Program-made: the position numbers and the translations under genes
NCBI GenBank assembly: GCA_902496595.1
Contig: CABVBV010000036.1
Location: 1-15,701, forward strand
Direction: 5' to 3'
Length of the DNA stretch: 15,701 bases
From: an uncultured Eubacteriales bacterium
Lineage (GTDB): Bacteria; Bacillota; Clostridia; Oscillospirales; Oscillospiraceae
The notes under the pieces: model-generated
Seen by the model: the letters and a program-made list of their open reading frames with translations, nothing else
Told to the model about the DNA's origin: nothing
The model's database searches: none
Shown here: positions 1 to 7,603 of the stretch, piece after piece
How the letters are laid out: every line of letters starts with the position of its first letter
How positions within the stretch are numbered: the stretch's first letter is position 1

Positions 1-726
1 CGCGCCAAGCACATGAACGAGCAGAACACGATAGAGCTGGAGAAGTGGGACATCTTCAAGACCCCGTACTCGGCGCTCTGCGGCATTGCGGAGACTCTGT
101 ACAGGCTGTACTCCTGGGCGAGCGTGAACGGCCAGGAGGACTACTTCACGAAGACCGACCGAAAGGTCATCAAGATCATGCGCCGCTGCTACAAGAAGAA
201 GTACGAGCCCTTCGGCGGCAAGACGAGGCACAGGGCCTTCCTCTGGGGCCCCTCCGCCGTGTACTACACCGACTTCCCGACCTGGATACAGAACTGCTGG
301 GGCGTGAACATCGTGCTGAACATGGACTCCACCATGGGCCACAACATGATAAGCACGGACGATCCGGAGCAGGCGATAAAGGACTTGGCGCTGTTCTCGG
401 AGAAGGGCGTCATGCGCCACCACGCGGTCGGCGGCTGGGACAACGTGAACGCCATCTGGGACTGGGCGAAGAACTTCAACTGCGACATGGTGCTCATGAA
501 CGACAACGTGGCCTGCAAGGGCATGAACGGCGTCCACGCCCTGATGGAGGAGCAGGCCAGAGACCTGGGCTTCTACTTCATCTTCGTGGAGCACGACCTC
601 GAGGACTGCCGGACGATCTCGCGGCGCGACATGAGGAACATCGTGAACAACTATATGTCGGTCGTTGTGGGTGAGGAGCCTCTGGACGAGACTCTGGTGG
701 ACTTCGACGATTCCGAGGCGTGGTAA
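1..726 (+). CDS. 2-hydroxyacyl-CoA dehydratase subunit, C-terminal part (5' end outside window)
   Basis: The reading frame is open from base 1 (RAKH before the first ATG at 13), so this is the C-terminal ~241 residues of a longer protein; family members are usually about 370-430 residues. It resembles the HgdA/HgdB, FldB/FldC and HadB/HadC family, the component-D subunits that carry a [4Fe-4S] cluster and remove water from (R)-2-hydroxyacyl-CoA in amino-acid fermentation after one-electron activation by an ATP-driven activator. Visible support, counting the Met at position 13 as residue 1: an alpha/beta fold with cysteines at 95, 157, 168 and 199. The segment NDNVACKGMNG (163-173) matches the family's conserved Cys region near the C-terminus, and VEHDLEDCRTIS (192-203) matches the family's 'D..D.R' segment that follows. 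The tail after residue 220 is acidic. Which subunit it is, and its substrate, cannot be told from this part. A small membrane protein follows after 20 nt. Confidence 0.8.
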   Translation, partial: RAKHMNEQNTIELEKWDIFKTPYSALCGIAETLYRLYSWASVNGQEDYFTKTDRKVIKIMRRCYKKKYEPFGGKTRHRAFLWGPSAVYYTDFPTWIQNCWGVNIVLNMDSTMGHNMISTDDPEQAIKDLALFSEKGVMRHHAVGGWDNVNAIWDWAKNFNCDMVLMNDNVACKGMNGVHALMEEQARDLGFYFIFVEHDLEDCRTISRRDMRNIVNNYMSVVVGEEPLDETLVDFDDSEAW

Positions 727-746
727 GGAAAGGCAGGTAGAGCAAA

Positions 747-953
747 ATGAAGAAAGCAAAGAAAGAAAAACTCCCGGCAAAGAAGCGGGCGCTTAAAATA
801 GTCGGCAAGCTGACCCTGTTCGGCTTCCTGGCCTTCCTCGTGACCTTCGGGATCTACTTTTTCAACCTCGAGAACAAGCTCATCTACTACGTCATCCGGC
901 CCTTTCTCAACAAGCACTACGACAACCAGAAGAGGGACAGAAGGATAGTATAG
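747..953 (+). CDS. Small single-pass membrane protein, unknown function
   Basis: This 68-residue protein is not one I recognise. It has a very basic N-terminus (about residues 1-22, rich in Lys with KKAKKEK and AKKRALK), one hydrophobic segment at about residues 23-43 (the stretch LTLFGFLAFLVTFGIYFF), then a polar basic tail ending in NQKRDRRIV. The charge pattern predicts a membrane anchor with the N-terminus in the cytoplasm. It starts 20 nt after the dehydratase stop and is the last gene before a strong terminator, so it is probably co-transcribed with the dehydratase. The ribosome binding site is weak (AGGTAG, 6 nt before the ATG). Its Lys-rich start uses many AAA/AAG codons, unlike the GC-rich neighbours. 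It could be a small partner or anchor for the dehydratase or a transporter in the same operon, but nothing in the sequence shows that. Confidence 0.6.
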   Translation: MKKAKKEKLPAKKRALKIVGKLTLFGFLAFLVTFGIYFFNLENKLIYYVIRPFLNKHYDNQKRDRRIV

Positions 954-963
954 CAAAAACGGC

Positions 964-1003
964 AAAAAAACAGCCGCTCCGTTTTGGAGCGGCTTGTTTT
1001 TTT
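964..1003. terminator. Bidirectional intrinsic terminator between convergent genes
   Basis: A perfect 9-bp GC-rich stem (AGCCGCTCC at 972-980, loop GTTTT, GGAGCGGCT at 986-994) is followed by TGTTTTTTT on the + strand and preceded by AAAAAAAC, which gives a T-tract on the - strand. It can end both the dehydratase/small-protein transcript and the hydrolase transcript, whose stop codon overlaps its right edge. Confidence 0.93.
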
Positions 1004-1919
1004 AAGCTGCGGCGGATATTGTTTTGCCGTCGCTTACCAGTTCGATGGTGCCGTCGCGGTCAGTCCGAAGCAGGGTGATGTCCATTGAGGCGAGCAGCTC
1101 CACGACTTCGCCGTGGGGGTGCCCGTAGCTGTTGCCCTCACCGCAGCAGGCGATGGCGAGCTCGGGGCGTATGAGCTCCAGCAGCTCCGCGTCGGTGGAG
1201 CCGGAGCTGCCGTGGTGCCCGAGCTTGAGCACGTCGCAGCCGAGGTCGAAGCCGCCGATGAGGGCGCAGTCCTCGAGCGCGGCTGAGGAGATGTCGCCCG
1301 TGTACAGGAAGGCGGTATCCCCGTACTCGAGCCTTATCACCAGGCTGGAGTCGTTCAGGTCGCTGCCCCAGTCGGAGACAGGCCCGACGAACTGGAACAC
1401 CGCGCCGCCCAGGGTGAACTCGGAGCCCAGAGGCGGGACGGTGATGAAGAGGCCCTTTTCCGCGGCCGTGTCCTCGAAGCGGGTGAAGGCTCCGGAGCTG
1501 TCGAACTCCGTGTAGGGAGCGAAGAGCGTATCGACTTTGAAGCTGTCGATGACGTCGTCCAGGCCGCCGCAGTGATCCTCGTGCGCGTGGGTGCAGACGA
1601 CGTAGTCCAGCTCGTCGACGCCGTGGGCCTTGAGGTAATCCACGACTGCGCCGCCCGCGGAGCCGACGCCCGCGTCTATGAGCATCGTCTCCCCGTCGCA
1701 GGACAGAAAGGCGCAGTCGCCCTGGCCGACGTCTATGTAGGCGGCGAAGAGGCCGCTGTCCGGAAGAGCGGCCGTGTTCAGGTCGACCCTGTCCCCTCCG
1801 CCGCCCCAGCTGACTAGGCCGAGGCTGGACGCGGCCCACATCAGCAGCAGCGCCAGGGCGAAGACCGCGGAGCCTATGAGGCTGCCGCGCCTCGCTCCGC
1901 CTTTCCTGCGTTTGCCCAT
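1002..1919 (-). CDS. Membrane-anchored ComEC/Rec2-like metallo-beta-lactamase-fold hydrolase
   Basis: This 305-residue protein has a basic N-terminus (KRRKGGARR), a hydrophobic segment at about residues 13-37 (signal anchor or signal peptide), and then a metallo-beta-lactamase domain like the C-terminal domain of the competence protein ComEC. Metal-binding motifs: HAHEDH at 111-116, YTGD with Asp209, and LGHHGSS with His235/His236. DLNDSSLVIRL (187-197) and NSYGHPH (263-269) are typical of stand-alone ComEC-like hydrolases. These proteins act outside the membrane and are thought to cut nucleic acid or phosphodiester substrates; the substrate here is unknown. I chose the ATG at 1919 because AAGGAG lies 8 nt upstream. 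An in-frame start at 1964 would lie at the edge of the preceding terminator and lacks such a site. The gene lies downstream of the V-ATPase/lipoprotein operon but beyond a terminator, so it is either read-through or served by its own unseen promoter. Confidence 0.85.
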   Translation of the reverse strand: MGKRRKGGARRGSLIGSAVFALALLLMWAASSLGLVSWGGGGDRVDLNTAALPDSGLFAAYIDVGQGDCAFLSCDGETMLIDAGVGSAGGAVVDYLKAHGVDELDYVVCTHAHEDHCGGLDDVIDSFKVDTLFAPYTEFDSSGAFTRFEDTAAEKGLFITVPPLGSEFTLGGAVFQFVGPVSDWGSDLNDSSLVIRLEYGDTAFLYTGDISSAALEDCALIGGFDLGCDVLKLGHHGSSGSTDAELLELIRPELAIACCGEGNSYGHPHGEVVELLASMDITLLRTDRDGTIELVSDGKTISAAA

Positions 1920-1961
1920 AGCTGAAACTCCTTTCAAACAGAGAAGCCCTCCCTGCCTTTT

Positions 1962-1999
1962 CAAAACGAAGGCCCCCGCCCGAAACCGGACAGGGGCCT
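1962..1999 (-). terminator. Intrinsic terminator after the lipoprotein gene
   Basis: On the - strand a 13-bp stem (AGGCCCCTGTCCG, loop GTTT, CGGGCGGGGGCCT, pairing through with two G-T wobbles) starts 7 nt after the lipoprotein stop and is followed by the short tract TCGTTTTG. The stem is strong but the T-tract is weak, so some read-through into the downstream hydrolase gene is possible. Confidence 0.75.
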
Positions 2000-2005
2000 C
2001 AGCCG

Positions 2006-2824
2006 TTATGCTATGCCCTCGGGCCTTGCAATGCTCCCGACGCCGTTGAAGTTCGAGAGCCGGACGCTGACCGTGGCGCTTACCCCGTCTACCGTGACTC
2101 CGTTCGTCTCACCGAGGCTGGACTGCACATAGCCCGTCATGAGCTCGCTCATGTCCATGTCGTAGCGCAGGGGCCGGAAGGTCTCCGCCTCGAGCCAGAT
2201 GCTTATCGGCATACTGCCCTCGAAGGGGCCGGTCTGTGCGTCGGTCATGGCGTAGAGCATCTCTTCCATACCTGTCATGTCCATGACCTCGTTGAGCTGG
2301 CTGCCGCTTATGGAGCCGTCATACCTGTAAGCCCTGACCCCGTCGAGCTCCTCGTCCGCGCTGCTGAGCGCGAAGCCGCCGGAGGCGAGGCCGAGGTAGA
2401 AGCTGATGCTCCCGGCGGCGTCGAATCTGCCCAGCTCGTCCTCGGCTATCTCCTCGGAAGTCCAGGTCGCGCCGTTGTCGGCGCTGGTGTACGAGGCGTA
2501 GCCTTCGCCGCTCCGCTCGACGTAGTTCATGGCCGAGAGCCCGACGCCGAACATATTCATGGTGATGGAGCTGCTGCACGCCATGGGCTCGTTGATGCTG
2601 TCCATGGACATGGTCATGCTCATGGGCATCTCGACGGTCTGGCCGTCGGCGCTCATGGTGAAGCTCATGTCCAGATCCATGTCCATATGTACGCTCTCAA
2701 GCTCCGAGGCGGCCTCGCGGGCCCTTTTGAAGTCCGCGGTCACGTCCCCGGGTTCGCCGCTTCCGCAGGCGGCAAGGCCCAGGGCGAGAGCCAGGCAGAG
2801 CGAGAGGGCAAGGGCCTTTTTCAT
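2006..2824 (-). CDS. Methionine-rich surface lipoprotein, LppX/LolA-like (DUF6612-type)
   Basis: This 272-residue protein starts with a lipoprotein signal peptide: MKK, a hydrophobic Ala/Leu stretch, and the lipobox LAAC with the lipidated Cys at residue 20. The mature part begins GSGEPGD. Residues 47-99 carry about 13 methionines in an alternating polar/Met pattern (DMDLDMSFTM, MPMSMTMSMD), which suggests long amphipathic beta-strands as in the LolA/LppX half-barrel fold and the bacillotal DUF6612 family. Those folds bind hydrophobic ligands or sit at the cell surface; the ligand here is unknown. The ATG at 2824 is preceded by GGAGG at 8 nt; the in-frame TTG at 2839 would lie on that site and was rejected. 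The gene begins only 17 nt after the V-ATPase subunit D stop, so it appears to be the last gene of the ATPase operon, which is unusual. Confidence 0.75.
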   Translation of the reverse strand: MKKALALSLCLALALGLAACGSGEPGDVTADFKRAREAASELESVHMDMDLDMSFTMSADGQTVEMPMSMTMSMDSINEPMACSSSITMNMFGVGLSAMNYVERSGEGYASYTSADNGATWTSEEIAEDELGRFDAAGSISFYLGLASGGFALSSADEELDGVRAYRYDGSISGSQLNEVMDMTGMEEMLYAMTDAQTGPFEGSMPISIWLEAETFRPLRYDMDMSELMTGYVQSSLGETNGVTVDGVSATVSVRLSNFNGVGSIARPEGIA

Positions 2825-2841
2825 CTCACTGTCCTCCAAGT

Positions 2842-3474
2842 CTAATTACTGTGCCCGTCATCCGCAGGCTCCCGGCCCTTCACGACCTTGAGCCTGACGA
2901 ACTCCTCGCGCTCCTTTTCCTCCAATGCGTCGGATATCCTGGAGATCTCGGAGTCGAGCCCGGGGATGACGATGTTTTGAAGCGCGTTCGCCCGCTTCTG
3001 CGCCTTTTTTATGGCATAGGCGAGCCTGTATATGCAGTTCTCGACCTCCGCCAGCTCGCATATGAGCTCCTTGACTTCGGCGAACTTGAAGTAGGCGTCG
3101 TCAAGGTCGGAGCTGGTGAAGGCCAGGCCGTAGGGCGGGCCCGAGGGTATCTGCGGCTCGGAGCTCACCTTCGGCAGCTCGACGCCCATCACGCTCCTGA
3201 ACCGAAGTCCAAAGCTGTCGTCTATCGGGACTGCATCGGCCCCGTTCATGGCCGAGCCGCCCATCGAGATCTCCGCCAGCCGCATGGAGGCGTAGGCCTC
3301 CGAGAAGGTCGTGTCTATCCTCTCCTGCAAGTCCTCGGCCCTGTCCATCAGGCCCATGATCTCGCGTATCAGGATGTTCCGCTTCCTGTCCATGAGCTCA
3401 TAGCCCGTCTCGGCCAGAGCCCTCGAACGCTTCGCGGCGTTCAGGTTGCCCTTTGTAGGTGCGGTCTGCGCCAA
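2842..3474 (-). CDS. ntpD: V-type ATP synthase/ATPase subunit D (central stalk)
   Basis: Subunit D is the long coiled-coil rotor shaft that turns inside the A3B3 head and, with subunit F, couples ATP turnover to rotation of the membrane ring. The 210-residue length is normal. The N-terminus APTKGNLNAAKRSRALAETG and the following LMDRKRNILIREI match the family's first helix; the C-terminal part (about 140-200, with YRLAYAIKKAQKRANALQN) is the second long helix. The centre is more variable. The start is TTG at 3474, set by GGGAGGTGA with 7 nt between GGAGG and the TTG; no in-frame ATG nearby would keep the conserved PTK start. It lies 33 nt after subunit B and 17 nt before the lipoprotein gene. 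Confidence 0.95.
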   Translation of the reverse strand: MAQTAPTKGNLNAAKRSRALAETGYELMDRKRNILIREIMGLMDRAEDLQERIDTTFSEAYASMRLAEISMGGSAMNGADAVPIDDSFGLRFRSVMGVELPKVSSEPQIPSGPPYGLAFTSSDLDDAYFKFAEVKELICELAEVENCIYRLAYAIKKAQKRANALQNIVIPGLDSEISRISDALEEKEREEFVRLKVVKGREPADDGHSN

Positions 3475-3507
3475 GCTCTCACCTCCCTCGTGCGCCTGGT
3501 TTCAGCA

Positions 3508-4902
3508 TCAGAGACTGTGCGGCAGCTGGACGTAGTGCTCATCCAGCACCTTGTCGGAGACCCTGGAGAGGGCGTCCCTAGGGAGTATGGAGAGCAGCTC
3601 CCAGCCGAGGTCGAGAGTGGCCTGGATGCTCCTGTCCTCGTACATACCCTGGGTTATGAAGCGCTTTTCCAGCTCGTCTCCGAATTTGAGGCTCAGCTTG
3701 TCGTTCGCCGAGAGCTCGTCCTCTCCGATGACGGTGGCTAGGCTCCTCGCGCTCGAGACCTCGGAGTACGAGGCGAAGAGCTGGTTCGACAGATCCGGGT
3801 GATCCGCCCTCGTGAAGCCCTCGCCCGTGCCGTCCTTCATGAGCCTCGAGAGGCTCGGCAGTATCGACACCGGAGGGTAGATGCCCTTCTGCGCCAGCTC
3901 CCTCGAGAGCACTATCTGGCCCTCGGTGATATAGCCCGTGAGGTCAGGGATGGGGTGGGAGATGTCGTCCCCCGGCATCGTCAGGATCGGCACCAGCGTG
4001 ACGCTGCCCGGCTTGCCCCTTATGAGCCCGGCCCGCTCGTAGATGGAAGCCAGGTCGGAGTACATATAGCTCGGGAAGCCCTTCCTCGAGGGTATCTCGC
4101 CCTTGGAGCTCGAGAACTCGCGCAGGGCCTCGCAGTAGAAGGTCATGTCCGTCATGACCACCAGCACGTGGTAGCCCAGCTCGAAGGCCAGGTACTCCGC
4201 CGCGGTCATGGCGCAGCGCGGCGTCAGCACCCTCTCGATGATCGGGTCGGAGGCCATGTTGAGGAACATGACCGTCCTGCCCAGGGCGCCCGATTCGGCG
4301 AAATCCTTCCTGAAGTAGTCTGCCGTGTCGTTCTTTATGCCCATGGCGCAGAAGACCGTGACGAACCTCGCATCGTCGCCCTCCGTCGCTATGACCCGCG
4401 CCTGCCGCACTATCTGCGCCGCGAGCTCGTTGTGGCTCATGCCCGCTCCGGAGAAAATAGGCAGCTTCTGCCCCCTTATCAGCGTACAGGTCGCGTCTAT
4501 GGAGCTTATGCCCGTGAGTATGAAGCTCCTCGGGTACTCACGCGACACGGGGTTTATGGCCGCGCCGTTTATGTCCCGCCTCTCCGCGGCGTAGACCTCT
4601 GAGAGCCCGTCGATGGGCCGGCCCGTGCCGTCGAACACCCTGCCGAGTATCTCTCCGGAGAGCGCTATCGTCATGGGTTTGCCCATGAATCTCGTGCAGG
4701 CGCTCTTCATGTCTATTCCGCTCGTGCCCTCGAAGCTCTCGAGCACGACCTTGTCGCCGTCTATGAGTATGACCCTGCCTCGCCGCTTGCTGCCGTCGGG
4801 CAGCAGTATCTCGGCCAGCTCGTCGTAGGCCGCGCCCCTGACGCCCTCGAGCGCCACGAGCGAGCCCTTTATTTCGGATAGACCCGTGTATTCTATGCGC
4901 AT
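3508..4902 (-). CDS. ntpB: V-type ATP synthase/ATPase subunit B (non-catalytic head subunit)
   Basis: This 464-residue protein is the nucleotide-binding but non-catalytic partner of subunit A in the A3B3 head in the cytoplasm. It has the N-terminal beta-barrel, the segment FDGTGRPIDG (90-99), and at the P-loop position the degenerate SGAGMSHNEL (151-160), which lacks the Walker lysine, as expected for B subunits. TDMTFYCEALREFSSSKGEIP (about 251-271) and FPSYMYSDLASIYERAG (276-292) match the family, the latter carrying the arginine region that faces the catalytic site. The start codon lies 11 nt after the subunit A stop, and its ribosome binding site GGAGGTG begins on the last base of that stop, so the two genes are probably translationally coupled to give equal amounts. 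Confidence 0.97.
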   Translation of the reverse strand: MRIEYTGLSEIKGSLVALEGVRGAAYDELAEILLPDGSKRRGRVILIDGDKVVLESFEGTSGIDMKSACTRFMGKPMTIALSGEILGRVFDGTGRPIDGLSEVYAAERRDINGAAINPVSREYPRSFILTGISSIDATCTLIRGQKLPIFSGAGMSHNELAAQIVRQARVIATEGDDARFVTVFCAMGIKNDTADYFRKDFAESGALGRTVMFLNMASDPIIERVLTPRCAMTAAEYLAFELGYHVLVVMTDMTFYCEALREFSSSKGEIPSRKGFPSYMYSDLASIYERAGLIRGKPGSVTLVPILTMPGDDISHPIPDLTGYITEGQIVLSRELAQKGIYPPVSILPSLSRLMKDGTGEGFTRADHPDLSNQLFASYSEVSSARSLATVIGEDELSANDKLSLKFGDELEKRFITQGMYEDRSIQATLDLGWELLSILPRDALSRVSDKVLDEHYVQLPHSL

Positions 4903-4913
4903 TCCGGCACCTC

Positions 4914-6680
4914 CTATGCGTTTGCGCGGCGCACGGAGGCCACGGCCTTGTCCACCAGCTCCATGAACTCGGACGCGGGCTTCCCTCCGCCGAGCTCGAA
5001 CTTCATCCTCTCCAGCACGGTGAAGATGCCCGTGTCGATGAGCTGCCTGAGCGGGATGTTCGCCGCAACCAGGCCCCTCGCCCCGTCATAGAGCCGCAGG
5101 ATTATCCTGAGCATCGACATCTGGTCGGCCGGCTTCATGTACGTGTCGGTCGCATGGAAGGCGTTCTGCTGCAAAAAGCCCTCCCTTATGACCTTCGCCG
5201 TCTCGATTATCAGCTTCTGGTCGTCCGGCAGGATGTCGGAGCCTATGAGCTTCACTATCTCCATGAGGGAACTCTCCTCGTTGAGCAGGGCCATGATCCG
5301 CCCGCGCAGCTCGGTGAAATCCTCTCCGAAGTTCTCGGTGTACCAGGGTATGAGCTCGTTGAAGTACTCCGTGTACGAGTTGTTCCAGTTGATAGAGGGG
5401 AAGTGCCTGGCGTATGCCAGGGAGCGGTCGAGCGCCCAGAAGCACCTGACGAACCTCTGCGTGTTCTGCGTGACCGGCTCGGAGAAGTCGCCGCCCTGGG
5501 GCGACACCGCGCCGATGACGGTTACGCTGCCCTCCGCACCCGAGAGCGTGTCCACAAAGCCCGCCCTCTCGTAAAATCCGGCGAGCCGGCTCGGCAGGTA
5601 GGCCGGGAAACTCTCCTCCGCCGGCATCTCCTCAAGCCGGCCCGAGATCTCCCTGAGCGCCTCCGCCCATCTCGAGGTCGAGTCGGCCATGAGCGCCACG
5701 TGGTAGCCCATGTCCCGGTAGTATTCCGCGATCGTCATGCCCGTGTAGATGGACGCCTCGCGGGCCGCGACGGGCATATTGGAGGTGTTCGCGACCAGGA
5801 TCGTCCTCTCCATGAGCGGACGCCCGGATCTCGGGTCTTTGAGCTCCCGGAACTCGTCGAGCACCTGGGTCATCTCGTTGCCGCGCTCGCCGCAGCCGAG
5901 GTAGACTATTATGTCCGCGTCCGACCACTTGGCGAGCTGGTGCTGCACTACGGTCTTGCCCGCGCCGAATGGCCCGGGTATCGCGGCGCAGCCGCCCTTG
6001 CCCACGGGAAAGAGCGTGTCTATGACCCTCTGACCCGTGACGAGCGGCCGGTCGATGGGCCGCCTCTCGGCGAAGGGCCTCGGCTCGCGCACCGGCCATT
6101 TCTGGGAGAGGCAGACGGGCGTCCTCCTGCCCCTGCCGTCCTCGACGTAGAAGATAGGCTCCGTCACCGTGTACTCGCCCGAGGGCTTCACGTCCACGGC
6201 CCTGCCGGAGACCCCGGGCGGCACCATGGAGCGGTGCTCCGTCATCTCGCTCTCCTTGCAGGAGGCGAAGAACTGCCCGGGCACGACGGCCTCGCCCTCC
6301 TTCACCTTCACCTCGACGGCCCATTTCTTATTCTCGTCCAGGCTCTCGATGTTGATGCCCTTGGCGATGAAGGAGCCGGCCATGGCCTCGATGATCTGCA
6401 GCGGCCTGCCGATGCCGTCGAAAATGCCGCCTATCATGCCGGGGCCGAGCCTGATGGACATGGGCTCGTTCGTCGGATACACGGGCTCGCCGGAAGCCAG
6501 ACCGCCCGAGTCCTCGTAGATCTGGACTATGCTCTCCTCTCCCGCCGAGGACACGACCTCGCCGAAGAGCCGCTGATTGCCGACATAGACAAGGCTCATC
6601 CTGGGCAGGCTCCTGCCCCCGCGCACCTTTATGACCGGGCCGTTTATCCCGTGGATGTAATATTCGGTCTTATTCTCCAT
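4914..6680 (-). CDS. ntpA: V-type ATP synthase/ATPase subunit A (catalytic)
   Basis: This 588-residue protein is the catalytic subunit of the A3B3 head; it hydrolyses or makes ATP. It shows the N-terminal barrel with FDGIGRPL (87-94), the long V/A-type insertion at about residues 110-190, the Walker A motif GPFGAGKT (236-243), GCGERGNEM (262-270) with the catalytic glutamate region, LMADSTSRWAEALREISGR (Walker B region) and FPAYLPSRLAGFYERAG. The length is usual for the family and the frame is intact. The ATG at 6680 has GGAGG 6 nt upstream and overlaps the end of subunit E by 11 nt. Confidence 0.98.
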   Translation of the reverse strand: MENKTEYYIHGINGPVIKVRGGRSLPRMSLVYVGNQRLFGEVVSSAGEESIVQIYEDSGGLASGEPVYPTNEPMSIRLGPGMIGGIFDGIGRPLQIIEAMAGSFIAKGINIESLDENKKWAVEVKVKEGEAVVPGQFFASCKESEMTEHRSMVPPGVSGRAVDVKPSGEYTVTEPIFYVEDGRGRRTPVCLSQKWPVREPRPFAERRPIDRPLVTGQRVIDTLFPVGKGGCAAIPGPFGAGKTVVQHQLAKWSDADIIVYLGCGERGNEMTQVLDEFRELKDPRSGRPLMERTILVANTSNMPVAAREASIYTGMTIAEYYRDMGYHVALMADSTSRWAEALREISGRLEEMPAEESFPAYLPSRLAGFYERAGFVDTLSGAEGSVTVIGAVSPQGGDFSEPVTQNTQRFVRCFWALDRSLAYARHFPSINWNNSYTEYFNELIPWYTENFGEDFTELRGRIMALLNEESSLMEIVKLIGSDILPDDQKLIIETAKVIREGFLQQNAFHATDTYMKPADQMSMLRIILRLYDGARGLVAANIPLRQLIDTGIFTVLERMKFELGGGKPASEFMELVDKAVASVRRANA

Positions 6681-7284
6681 CTGCGTCCTCCAGACTGAAG
6701 CCCGTGAGCTCCGAGAACCGGCCCTCGAGGTCTTCGAGCGCTGCGTCGAAGGAGAGGTCGATCTTCCTGTTCTTCTCCTCGCACTCGAGTATCAGCCCGC
6801 CGAGCTCGAAGCCGCCTTCGAGAAACCGCAGCTTCACCCCGGGCGAGGCCGAATTCAGGATCTGGGCGCAGCCCATGTCCTCCCTCCTGAGCCAGACCGT
6901 GGCCTCCCTCGCCCCGGGCACGGCGTCGAGGGCGCGCCAGAGCTGGTTTTTGAGGGTCTCGGCGTACTCGGGCGTCTTCGGCAGCTCCAGTATGCGCCTC
7001 TTGACCTCGCTGAAGACGTCGTCCGCGCAGTCCTCCCGGAACTGGAGCAGGCTGCGCTTGGCCGCCAGCCCCTCGGCGACTATCCTCTTGTTTTCCCTGA
7101 CCTTCGCGTCGGCCAGGGCGGAGGCCCTTTTCTTTTCGGCGGCGGACGCCAGGGCCTCGGCGTATTCCTCCAACGCCTGCCGCTCCAGCCGCTCCGTCTC
7201 CTTATTCATCTCCTCGGCCTTCGCGTTCGCGGCGCCGGTCACCGCCTTCGTGAAGGCTTCGAGCTTGCTTTTCCTCTCTTGCAT
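6670..7284 (-). CDS. ntpE: V-type ATP synthase/ATPase subunit E (peripheral stalk)
   Basis: This 204-residue protein has a long charged N-terminal helix (about residues 1-80, rich in Ala, Glu, Lys and Arg, such as AEEMNKETERLERQALEEYAEAL) and a C-terminal globular domain. That is the architecture of subunit E, which pairs with the G/H coiled coil to form the stator stalks that hold the A3B3 head still. The downstream half (FREDCADDVFSEVKRRI, VWLRREDMGC, LEGGFELGGLILECEEKNRKIDLSFDAALE) fits the E-subunit C-terminal domain with its strand 'GG..l....g.i..d.sf'. It starts 10 nt after the subunit F stop, with a GGAGG site beginning on that stop, and overlaps subunit A by 11 nt. Confidence 0.92.
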   Translation of the reverse strand: MQERKSKLEAFTKAVTGAANAKAEEMNKETERLERQALEEYAEALASAAEKKRASALADAKVRENKRIVAEGLAAKRSLLQFREDCADDVFSEVKRRILELPKTPEYAETLKNQLWRALDAVPGAREATVWLRREDMGCAQILNSASPGVKLRFLEGGFELGGLILECEEKNRKIDLSFDAALEDLEGRFSELTGFSLEDADGE

Positions 7285-7294
7285 AGCCGCCCTC

Positions 7295-7603
7295 CTAGAG
7301 CTTTATGCCTATCGCCTCGTTTATGAGGCGGGTGATGTAGTCCCGGGCCCGCACCGAGCCCCGGCTGTCGGCCACGATATTGACCAGCGGCCTGCCCGCC
7401 GAGAGCTTCAGCTCGTCCAGCCGCTCCCGGCTCAGAGCATAGCAGCCCTCCGTGACTACGAGGATGGCGACCCCGGTGTCCGCGCAGGCGCGGCTCACAG
7501 CGGCGTCCACCTCTTTCTTGGTGGCCGCCCGCACGCCCTCGATGCCGGCCAGCCGCATCCCGGTCAGCACGTCGGCATCGTCGCTGATGCAGAAGCAGCG
7601 CAT
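7295..7603 (-). CDS. ntpG: V-type ATP synthase/ATPase subunit F (central stalk)
   Basis: This 102-residue protein is subunit F, a small Rossmann-like protein that binds the rotor subunit D (called NtpG in Enterococcus, AtpF/VatF elsewhere). The start MRCFCISDDADVLTGMRLAGIEG matches the family pattern of a first strand followed by 'D.dt..GFrLaGi', and VAILVVTEGCYAL matches the strand ending in 't..' that follows. Its ATG shares one base with the stop of subunit K (TGATG) and has no clear ribosome binding site of its own, so translation probably depends on ribosomes finishing subunit K. This order, F before E, differs from the common E-C-F arrangement. Confidence 0.93.
   Translation of the reverse strand: MRCFCISDDADVLTGMRLAGIEGVRAATKKEVDAAVSRACADTGVAILVVTEGCYALSRERLDELKLSAGRPLVNIVADSRGSVRARDYITRLINEAIGIKL

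Noticed and set aside
3799..4602. Open frame (267 codons) on the + strand opposite subunit B
   Set aside because: It is the antisense shadow of ntpB, with no ribosome binding site or domain.
3658..4902. Missing Walker A lysine in subunit B as a sign of inactivation
   Set aside because: Subunit B is normally non-catalytic and lacks a canonical P-loop, so this is expected.
5154..6698. Long open frame (514 codons) on the + strand opposite subunit A
   Set aside because: It is antisense to the intact, motif-rich ntpA gene. Its product is a low-complexity Arg/Leu/Val/His mix with no recognisable domain, as is usual opposite GC-rich genes.
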